The notes below the pieces were generated by a model. That model was given only the letters and a program-made list of their open reading frames with translations. It was not told the origin of the DNA and did no database searches. Positions 20,501-29,308 of a DNA stretch of 30,326 nucleotides are shown here, piece by piece. How positions within the stretch are numbered: the first letter of the stretch is position 1; the number at the start of each line of letters is the position of its first letter. Location of the stretch: contig MNCI01011450.1 of assembly GCA_015680685.1 (NCBI GenBank), positions 175,388 through 205,713 of the forward strand. The letters are read 5' to 3'. Made by a program: the position numbers and the translations under genes. The DNA comes from Gnetum montanum. Lineage: Eukaryota > Streptophyta > Gnetopsida > Gnetales > Gnetaceae.

Positions 20501-21840
20501 TGGGATAAAAAAGAGGAGGAGAGCCTACTCTCTGATCAATTTCTAGACAAACTACTCTTTATAAGAGCAATAAATGATCAAGTGCCCATCAAACCAAAAT
20601 TCTATGATGGCATTATCACTTTCCTTTTCACTCAAGAGATGCCACAAGATCTGGACTTTAGGAAGAAACAACAGTTTCTTCATTAGGCAAAGTAAACCTT
20701 TACAAGTTATGCATTGATAGCTTGGTTCGTTAGTGTGTCTCTAATATGAACCAATTGCATGTTCTTCAGGATGCTCACGAAGGTCCTTGTGGAGGCCACT
20801 ATGCTAGGAGATGCACAGCCATAAAAATCTTGATGGCAAGATACTATTGGTCTATAATCTTTAGGGATGCTCACCAATTTGTTTGATCCTCTAAGCACTA
20901 TTAATAAGATCGTGGGATGACTGCTTGAATAGAGGGTCCTCAATAATGGATTCAGCCATTGGAGCCCTTTGACATATGGGGTATTGACTTAATGGATCCC
21001 ATCACCGCCATGTCCAATGGAAAGGCATACACCATCATAGTAGTTGACTACTGCACCAAATGGGCAGAAGCAGTAGCTGTCACTGATTGTACATCATCCA
21101 TTATTACTAGATTTGTACAACAAAATGTTGTAAATAGGTTTGGGGTGCCACATACATTGATTTTTGACAATGGAACTCATTTTACAAATACCACTTTTCG
21201 AAAACTCATGCAACGCTTAGGGGTTAAACATAAATTAACAACACCCTATCACCCCCAAGCCAATAGTTAAGTAGAGACAACTAATAGGGAGGTTACAAAG
21301 ATCTTAACAAGGACCATAAGAAAATATAGGAGAGACTGCAGCACAAAACTCAACGATGCCCTTTGGTCCTACTACCCAACATGAAAACTCCCTATTGGCT
21401 ACTCTCCCTATGAGCTGGTGTACGAAAAACTTTCAACACTTCTAGTACAATTAGAGCTCCGTATACTTTCAACAACCTGTGACTTGGACCTTGACCTAAG
21501 CCTAGCACAAAGAGAAAGATTGATCAACTTGACTATCCTAGATGAAAATTGATTAGTGGCCTTATCTTTGAATGAAGTGCACAAGGCATTCAACAAGCAA
21601 TGTCATGACCTTAGAATACAGAAAGTAAAATTTCAATGTAGAGATAAGGGCCTCTACTAGAATCCCACACATGTATCCTAGAAACATAATTCCAAATGCT
21701 GTGGGTGGGACCTTATATAATTGATGAAACCTTTTCCTCTTAGGCCATGTTAATCTACAAACCTGAGAGCCCACATAGAAAGTAATTGGTCAACATCTAA
21801 CAAGTGAAACCTTTCCTAAAGTCAAGATAAGCTAGTGCAA
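20501..21840 (+). pseudogene. Element C integrase, catalytic triad still readable
   Basis: The zinc-binding head keeps its two His (20776-20778 and 20797-20799) but has lost the C-x-x-C pair near 20880-20900. The core opens W-G-I-D-L-M-D-P. The D-D-E triad is at 20986-20988, 21166-21168 and 21274-21276, with 35 residues between the last two (DD35E). A stop sits two codons before the Glu, where S-Q-V-E is expected. The C-terminal part has P-Y-E-L-V-Y and, in a shifted frame, a G-P-Y-I-I module near 21712. No chromodomain is seen, as expected for Athila/Tat types. It would have inserted the DNA copy with a 5-bp duplication. Confidence 0.85.
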
Positions 21841-23465
21841 TGACTACCTCATCAAATGGACAACCATGCTTTATATTTTGTGTCTCCTTCTTTCAACTTA
21901 GTCATGGGGAAGATGATCATTTGTGCTAACCACACACATGGCTCCTCAATTTTTCACTTTTTGTTTTACACATTTTTGTTTTACACTTTATTGATTTTTA
22001 CTTCTTTTTGGTTTTTCGTTCTATTGATTTTCTCAATTTTTTATTTTACAACATTGTTAGTATGTTTTATCTTTCTTGAATATTTTATAATTTATTATAT
22101 ATTTTATATTTTACATTATTTTGTGTGTGTGACTTTTCACTATTTTTGCTAATAAAAGTGCTTTATTACTGCAGGAAAAAATGCTAATGTTATTGTTTAC
22201 TAATGTTGGTTTATGCTTAGTAATGTGATTATCAATGTCTGGTTTCTATTTTTGAATTATGATGTTTGATAACTAAAACGTGGTTTATTTTTCATGGAAC
22301 AAGTAGTGAGTCCACGTCATCCACCCATTCGCAAACTCTATGGTTTTTCTTGTTTTGGAAGTTTGAGGTTCTTTTTCATTAAACAAACCTTTAATTAATT
22401 TGTGACCTTGGTAGTTTCAAAATTGAGAAGGATTCAAAGGTTTGCACAAGGTGTGACTTCAAGGGAAGTCAATTCTCCTTGTACTCTTCTACTTACTTGG
22501 GTGCTTGAGTGTTTTCATAGACTTCTTACCATTCCATGTCATCCAATAATAGGAACTCGAATAAAGTCTTTGCATGGTGTGGTGTCCATTCAAAAAGACA
22601 GGAAAAAAATAAGAAAACAAATAAAAAAACACCATGATGGGAATTCAAAGCACACCCCTTAGACAAATAAATAGGCTACAAGCATTAGTTATGGGACTAG
22701 AAAGACATCTTACCCATGCCCAAAGGTCCCATCTAACTAAGGCCCTCTCTCACTTCTTACTTCTCTTTTCTTCTCTTTAAGGAATGATGGTTGTTCTGTG
22801 GGAGTGCTCTTGTGTCTTGAGGGGGTGGATCAGTCTTGAAGTGGTGATGCGAAGTCACTGAAACATGATGGTTTTGGTTTGGACTAAGGATGGATCTCCT
22901 AAGGTCATTCTAAACACAAACTCCACAAGGGACTTCTTATGATCTCAATTTGGGATTCCATCCCACCTTCTCAATTATCCATTTATGCTACTTGTAACTC
23001 ACCTCATTGCTAGTTTTCCTGTTATGCTTGATGTCTTAGTTTGATGTGTTGGAATTCTTGGATGGATTCTTTCTAGTTGGACCTTAAGTTTTCATGACCA
23101 TTAATCGCCTATGGGGGTCATAGACTCCTTAGTTGAGGTTATGCAAGGAAAAATAGGGCATGTGCCTACTATGGGGAGGACCCATTTACATGTCTCTTGG
23201 TTTGGATAGTTAAGTCCCTTACCTTAGACATTCCTACAATTCTATCTTTCACATGCCCCATTGTGTATTCTGCTCTATGCTCCTTAAACTCTCATAAAAT
23301 TCATTATCCAATCCATTTTCTTAATTCTCTAAATTTGCTGAGCTCCAACACCCTCTTCTACTATTGTCATCATGTTCATGGCTTTTTGGGCTTCCATTTG
23401 ACTCTAATTTCGTTCAAAAACTCGTATTTTCAAAGTTTTACCAAAGTCAATGGTGGTCAACAACT
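21841..23465 (+). other. Element C spacer between integrase and the internal promoter
   Basis: No credible gene is seen. The word agtcatgggga stands at 21900-21910, just after pol, followed by a very T-rich tract (21950-22140). Several blocks resemble B's spacer (near 22310, 22450, 22690 and 23170), so this part belongs to the element. The Phe-rich ORF at 21856-22152 is a by-product of the T-rich tract. Confidence 0.6.
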
Positions 23466-23542
23466 ACATCAACTAGGCCTAGTCAACACAACCGATCTCG
23501 TTGATTAGGCCCTGTTTATGCAAGCTAAAAATTCTATATATA
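23466..23542 (+). promoter_or_regulatory. Internal promoter-like block of element C
   Basis: The block contains catcaactaggcc (23467-23479) and tctcgttgattaggcc (23496-23511). The second matches tctcgttgatgaggcc in the U3 of element A's LTR (minus strand, about 15145-15160) at 15 of 16 bases. A TATA run, tatatata, lies at 23535-23542. The downstream stretch to 23690 contains no ATG. It occupies the same position as B's internal block, which uses different repeat words. I infer a promoter for ORF3. Confidence 0.5.
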
Positions 23543-23690
23543 CCACCTTAAACTTTGTAATTTTTTGTCATTTGCTTCATAACAAAAGGGGTGTTTTTGC
23601 CATTTTTTAGAGCCCAAAATCTTTCCAAGCCCATAACTTTTCAACCATTTGTCCAACTCACTTCATTCTTTGATCCTGCAGCTACTAGAG

Positions 23691-23994
23691 GTAAGCTCTT
23701 AGTCATGGGGGCTACAAACCTTAAGGTTTCTAATGAAAATTTTTGAAGATTTTTCTAACTTTCCCGATTAACAATTACAACAATATGAAACCATCAATTT
23801 TTGAGAGTTAACCCTTTCAACACTCTCCAAGATGACTTATTAACATTAAAATACAAATAAAATAATGATTCAAATTGATCAAATCAACCATAATCTCAAC
23901 TTGGCCAAGTGTAACTTCTCCAAGGAGATAAGGTATCATAAATTTTTTCATGTTACACACTAATTGCTAACCTGTGGTCATGTTCTGATTACAG
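23691..23994 (+). promoter_or_regulatory. Predicted intron upstream of C ORF3
   Basis: A near-consensus donor (ag|gtaagc) at 23691, a branch-point-like ctaac at 23967-23971 and an acceptor (attacag) ending at 23994 define a 304-nt intron that ends directly before the ORF3 ATG. The intron holds upstream ATGs, including that of agtcatggggg at 23701-23711, which splicing would remove. The same acceptor could also be used by a longer transcript from the LTR. This is inferred from sequence only. Confidence 0.5.
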
Positions 23995-26680
23995 ATGGCA
24001 CCAAGACTAAAACAACTGTAGGAGGGAGGATCCTCTTAACCAGGGGAAAAATGACCCAGAACTAGAAGGGGACAACAAGAATAAGCCCAAGAATAAGCAA
24101 AAGAAACCCATGCAATCAAACCTCTTCAGGAGGGGTCCAAAGTGGATTTTATTAGATAGATTCCCAAAGAAGAGGCTACAAGAGAATAATTGTAGTGAGG
24201 AGAGGCACCAAGGTCTGTACTATGACTTGAAGTCACATTAACACAAGCCTACCTTGACATAATCAAGCCCTGTGATGTCCAATGCTCAGTTCTTCAAGAA
24301 CTAAGCTTCAAGCCATTCTTGGAGCATGCTCCTGCAAAAGTCAAGATACAATTGCAAACCTCTCCCATGTGGCCAATCATCACTTCCAGCAAGAAGTGGT
24401 ACCTGGGAGAGACATACCTCTTCTGGAACAATAGAAGGAAAAGCTCCATAGTGAAGATCAAGGATATTCAAGTGACCTACTTAGTTGAAGCCATTGCACA
24501 GGCTCTTAGGTTGCTTGATTCTGAAACACAATTGACAAAGCTATCTACGCAAGCTGATCCAAAGGCCAAAAAGGAGTGGACTCAATGGGGTTATGTGGTT
24601 GACCATAAGGAGTTTGGCATGCTCACACCGATGGAGTGTGTATACTTCAAGATAGTGGCTTATCACCTTAATCCAATAGTGAGGCCTAGTAAGGTGACTA
24701 GCTTCTCCACCCAAGCATGTGCTCCTCCAAGTGGGAGATTTCTAGCAAACCTTCCATAATTGATCTATCTAGAGATCAAAAAGTGTTTCAAGGAAAATGA
24801 ATGTGGAAGGAAAACCCTACCTTTCCCATGCCTCATGTGAAAACTTTACAAAATGATAGGGATAATCCACTACACCAATGACATGATCAGACATACTCCC
24901 ATTGCCTCTTGGTCCAAGATGATAAAAGACAAGATGCTTGTCGTATCCAAGGAATAGGAGTAGCAATTGCCACCTCCATCACCCACTCAAAAAATAACAT
25001 CGAAGGCCTGTGCAACCCTTGAGCATTTGCACAAAATCTGAGAATAGCTCTTGAGTGGGTAGGAGTAGTGAGTAAGAATAAGTGGTGGAGATCCATCTGT
25101 ATATTGACTAGTGATGAGTCACCTTAAAGAAGTGGCTCAAATAATTAGCCAAATGGAAGGAGGTGGCCCAATATTCTTAGCCCAACAAACATAGCTGCCT
25201 ACGAGATTGAATCCCAATGCTTGAGAGGTAACGATGTCTCTATCTCAACACCATTTATTTTGAGAAATCTATAAGAATGTCACCTCTTTTTCGATGCGCT
25301 TAGAGAAGGGTGAGGGGGCAACTGTATTGGTGATGCAGCACCAAGGGAAAAAGACAGCTATAGAAGTTGTTAACCAAATTGCAGAAGCACTTAATGCACC
25401 TATGGAATCTGTACCAGATGTAGCTGCAATTTGAGATGTGTAGACATCCACAAGAATTGTCAGCGGAAGATTGAGTGCAACCCAACATGAAGAGTTGCTA
25501 GACCAATTAGTGAGGACCAAGTAATCGATTCCAGACATTTTTGATTTTCCAAATAACATTACTACAACCTAGTCAAAGCTACTTGAAGAAAAGGAAAAAT
25601 GCATCATCCTAGAAGGGCAACTTGAAATGACTTAAGCACAAAACCAATGTTTGGCCATGAAGGTTGCTAAATTACATGCTTGTTTTGCTGATCTTGTACT
25701 CCCTAGCCTTACAACAGCTATAGATTAAGCTTTTTAGTAGCACTAAGAATAATTAAAACAAGCTGAGAAGGGAATGGTAATAGTCATGTTTAACCAGTTT
25801 GTAGCAAAAGAAAAAACCTACTCAATTCAGAAGGACTTGGTTTATATGTGCTAGGAAAATGAAACACTGAGTGCAAAAAATCATCGCCTACGACATGTTG
25901 ATGAATAGAAACAATAGATGCAAGAATTCATTGATTAACAGTAAGAGAAGCTCACTAGGGTGAACACAGAATTGAGGAAATTGGCCATAAAAAATTGCAA
26001 TTTGTCTATGGAGAAATTTTGTGACTTATGCCAAAAATCTGCCATTGAAATCAAATTTGAGAGAGTTAAGAATCACTACTATGACTAGGTTGGCTTGCAG
26101 GAAGAAGTACATGAGAAACATATCTAAGTGGCGAAGGCAAAAGTAAATGAGGCCTTCCAGCAAGAAAGAAAGATGGTGTAGCCCATCATTGATGAGACAG
26201 ATGCCTAGAATAGAGCAAAGATTTGCTTAAAGGAGTTGCAAATTAAAGAAATGTCAGAGTATATGGCATTTTCTAATCTCTAATATGAAAACCTGGCAAT
26301 GCTAACTCTCGAACAACTGCAGTCAGAACTCAAAAAGCAGGTGGCCTACTTGTACTTATTGTACGAGGCTAAGTTTAAGGACCACAAGGACACTAAGCAA
26401 AAGCTTAAGATGGAAAATGCTAAACTCAAAGTTCTTAAGGCATGATTCACCGATCAATGATCAACTGCTGAGAACCTGGCTAGGAGAATGAGTGACTACT
26501 AGGAGCTGCAGAACACAATCAGAGCATTCGATATCAAACGCAAACAATTTGCTACCTAGTTCATCAATGCTAAAGAGCTATTCCCAGCAATTTCCTACCT
26601 ATCATTAGGATGTGCCCATTTCAACCCACATTGACAAAGCTATGTGGACCATGCAGGATCCTAGAAGTAAAAAAATTTTC
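23995..26680 (+). pseudogene. Element C ORF3: about 880 codons, coiled-coil protein
   Basis: The ATG at 23995 (M-A-P-R-L-K-Q) follows the predicted splice acceptor. A single reading frame holds for over 2.6 kb to at least 26630 with no frameshift detected; only point stops interrupt it. The N-terminal domain (about 24319-24900) has S-P-M-W-P-I-I, K-W-Y-L-G-E-T-Y and Y-F-K-I-V-A-Y-H-L, and it closes with L-P-F-P-C-L-M. It resembles the 'putative plant transposon protein' family. A hinge rich in Pro and Gln follows, then long heptad-like stretches (25560-26560, for example K-L-L-E-E-K-E-K and K-Q-K-L-K-M-E-N-A-K-L-K). No membrane segment is visible. The function is unknown; an accessory or structural role beside Gag is possible. 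Confidence 0.72.
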
Positions 26681-28379
26681 TCCTTCGCGAAATGTAAAAA
26701 AAAAAATGGAAACTTTCATTGTGGTAGCACAGTGCTGCCGAGAAAAAGAGAGCAAATTCTATCTTCGACGCAGACAAAATGAAAAAGAAAGTTCTATTGC
26801 CATGTCAGACAAACTACGCGCTCTACCTGATCTCGTGGAGACCAAAACGGAAATAAATGAAAGACACAAACAAAACTAGAAACTTTGATAAAGCCTTTAG
26901 AAATTTCTAATTTGGTTTCGGACACCCTCGTTCTGGCTAACCTTGATTTCAGTTTTTTTACGGAAAGGTTGATTATATTAATATTAGGAAAATTCTCCAA
27001 TAAACAAAGATCTAAACATCCAAGCAAGGGATTTAAACATCTAAGGAGCCATAGGGGTGGGGCTGGAGGGTTGGTGGAAACCAAGCCAAGGCAAGCAAAA
27101 AGGCTTTACACATAACTAAAATTGGGAAGGCCAAATGTATAACATTGAGGAGGCAAGATGTATGATTAAAAATGCCCTGAACAAAACATATACAAAGTAA
27201 AGCAACCAAAACCATTGTACAATAAGGCTAGAAGATAATCTCATCCATGCAAGATGTGAATGTAGAAGAAAGATGGTACACATAGAAAACTTATACCAAA
27301 GTCACTATCCTTCAAACAACATTATCACATATCCCACTAGTCACCAATTGCAAGTCGTCAAATCAAGCACATAATTCCTTTGTTATTCGAGCATTTACAA
27401 GCTAACAACTATACATCATGCTATTTTACATTGGGATAAATATCTATCCACATTTGGAATAATTGCTTCTTGAATCAAATCAAAGCCTCAATGAGGAAAA
27501 TTTAAATAAAGAAACTAAGACATTGAAACACCCAAGAATTCTCATACTCAAACTACCATGTAAGAATAAGGACATGAGGATACTTCAAACATGAGATTCT
27601 TGTAAATAGAACAATTTGAAATACAGTGAATTGCCTTCTATGGACCATAAACTAACCCTTTAAGGCATCATTAGCAAAGGATCCTTAGATAAGAATATAA
27701 TCTAGGCTGTTCCACAATACACGAACACAAAACCATCACTTTGTAACACCAATTTACCAAGTTTTCAAGACATTAAATCTAGAGAATTTTTGCAACATCA
27801 ATGGAAACAAGAATAACCACTCATATAGAAGCAGCACATTACAACAAGAAGTGCCAATCTAACACATTGCCTCATATTCAATTCATGATGGAACCACTAT
27901 CTTGGATTGTTACAAGGATCAATCATTAGAATAGAATTTGTTTTAACCACAATTCATAATAACCAATGTCATTTGACACTACCTAAGAATCCAAAAGTGA
28001 CTAAATGTTCTAGATAAGAATCTACGATAAAGATAAGTTATATATATATTTTTACAAAGTTTATAAATGGAAAAGAAAGAATTTTATTTGATAGTTAGGC
28101 TTTTTATTGATGAACTTAAGAGTGGATACATAAAATACCAACTCAATTTACAATTATAATTGAAAGTAGCCTTGTTAGACTTTTACTTTATACTAATATT
28201 ATAATCTTCCTAGTTATTGTGACTTTTATGATCATAAAAGAAAAATATTCAATAATTATTTTTTGTTATAAAAAAAATATGTCAAGAACAAGAAAGAATG
28301 TGTTGAAGTTGATGATAAGAAAAATAATTTGAACTTAAATATATTTAAAAAATCAAGTTAACATCAATGATAACATAGC
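26681..28379. other. Unassigned AT-rich sequence between elements C and D
   Basis: Similarity to B's ORF3 end stops near 26670-26690, just before an A11 run at 26696-26706. What follows has no feature of the LTR families in the window. Part of it (about 26950-27220) may be the 3' end of a LINE on the minus strand. From about 27230 to 28379 I see only AT-rich sequence with a short tatatatata run near 28040 and no convincing ORF. It could be flanking DNA or an older repeat. C's 3' LTR, expected here, was not found. Confidence 0.45.
26950..27220 (-). mobile_element. Possible LINE 3' end fragment
   Basis: On the minus strand the sequence ends taatattaatataatcaacc, ctttccg and then A7 at about 26959-26953. 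Similar T/A-rich tails ending in a 'ctttccgt' word before poly(A) are, as I recall, common in plant L1-type LINEs. An ORF just upstream (27215-27033) ends Y-G-S-L-D-V and shows no domain I can name. No RT or endonuclease motif is visible, so the assignment is weak. Confidence 0.28.
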
Positions 28380-29193
28380 TGATGAGCTGCGATACCGTGT
28401 ACGCGATATCGCATCCGCCACGCGATATCACATACGCGATATCACGTCCTGCCTCATCTTTTATAAATAAGAGGCACCATCCTTTGTTCAAAATAGTTAA
28501 ACTTAGACCCTTAGCCAAACTCTTGCAGTTTTACCATTCTAGAGATAGAATAATTTCTGTGTGCCCGCAGTAGGAGTCATAGAGTGAACGGATCTTTATT
28601 CGAGCAATTTGTACCTGAGCACACATTTGTGTACGGCAATAAAGACGAACTTTATGATAAACCTTGCAGCATATAGATTAAGCTAAATAGTAATTAATTA
28701 TTATTGAATGTTTAAATGATTTTCTAGTTAATTAATATCTTTCGCAACCTTCAACCCTCTTAGTTAAGTACACTCAGTACGACCACTTCGAGCATGCGTG
28801 TAGCGCTTGGTAACCCAGTAACAATTAGCGTTTGGTAATCCTAGCAGCGTTGCACTGGTTTAGGATGTGTACAGCAAGTGGGAACGGATACTAGTGTTAG
28901 GAACAATTAGAACTTAGTTAATGAATAGTTAGTATAAGTTAGTTACTTAATTCTCTCTCCTTTCCTTTATTAGCAGAAGACATAAAAAGACAAAAAGCTA
29001 TAAAAATCACATACCTCAAGCTTACTTAACCATACAATCATGACAATACAAGTAAGTTTGGGAGGACAACGATTGATTAACCTTGAGTGTTCTATTAAGG
29101 CGCGTAAGCACTTAGTCCTTGGAGTTTGACCAAATTGCACGTGAAATTCTCGTATTCGTATGGTTGAGTGTAGGGGTACCTCGCCACTCATCA
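28380..29193 (+). repeat. Element D 5' LTR
   Basis: It begins TGATGAGCTGCG (compare B's TGATGAATC) and ends ctcatca one base before the PBS, 814 bp in all. Landmarks are the cgcgatatc cluster (28389-28446), a TATA box (tataaataa) at 28462-28470, the R word gatctttattcgagc near 28590, a poly(A) signal (aataaa) at 28638-28643, ttggtaac repeats near 28810-28840 and the shared U5 end ggttgagtgtaggggtacc. Confidence 0.83.
28389..28446 (+). promoter_or_regulatory. U3 repeat cluster (cgcgatatc units) in D's LTR
   Basis: One degenerate copy (gcgatacc) and three perfect copies of cgcgatatc stand within 58 bp, directly upstream of the TATA box. The unit contains the palindrome gatatc. B's LTRs and internal promoter carry decayed forms (gcgatatcatg, gcgatattggg, gatatcat). 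The position suggests a transcription-factor site cluster; the factor is unknown. Confidence 0.6.
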
Positions 29194-29194
29194 T

Positions 29195-29212
29195 TGGCAC
29201 CGTTGTCGAGGA
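29195..29212 (+). other. Element D primer-binding site
   Basis: The sequence tggcaccgttgtcgagga lies one base after the LTR. It matches the tRNA-Asp-type site (tggcgccgttgccgggga) with three differences. Confidence 0.8.
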
Positions 29213-29308
29213 CTTAGTTGTTTGTGTGCTGCGTAGAACATAGGAAATCATCCATATCATTGGAACGTTAGAACGAACCCTTAGGGTTAATCAAAGAAAG
29301 ATAAGACA

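Larger units (their letters stand above)
15193..26680 (+). mobile_element. Element C: Athila/Tat-like element with gag, pol and ORF3
   Basis: From left to right: a truncated 5' LTR, PBS, gag, protease, linker, RT, RNase H, integrase, a 2 kb spacer, an internal promoter-like block, an intron-like stretch and ORF3. Similarity to the matching part of element B stops near 26670-26690, so the 3' end and 3' LTR are lost, displaced or beyond recognition. The 5' LTR lacks U3 because element A appears inserted in it. All genes carry stop codons. C shows what the complete family looked like and what B has lost. Confidence 0.85.

Noticed and set aside
21856-22152. A 98-residue very hydrophobic ORF just after integrase, a possible envelope-type membrane protein
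   Set aside because: It is a Phe/Leu/Ile run produced by a T-rich tract. B's matching tract does not keep the ORF, and no heptads, Cys pairs or signal peptide are present.
28389-28446. Evenly spaced repeats as a CRISPR array
   Set aside because: The units are only about 9 bp with irregular short gaps, inside a plant LTR. There is no leader or cas gene.
28382-28573. Short ORF across the cgcgatatc units
   Set aside because: It arises from the repeat units in the LTR U3 and is not conserved in other LTRs.
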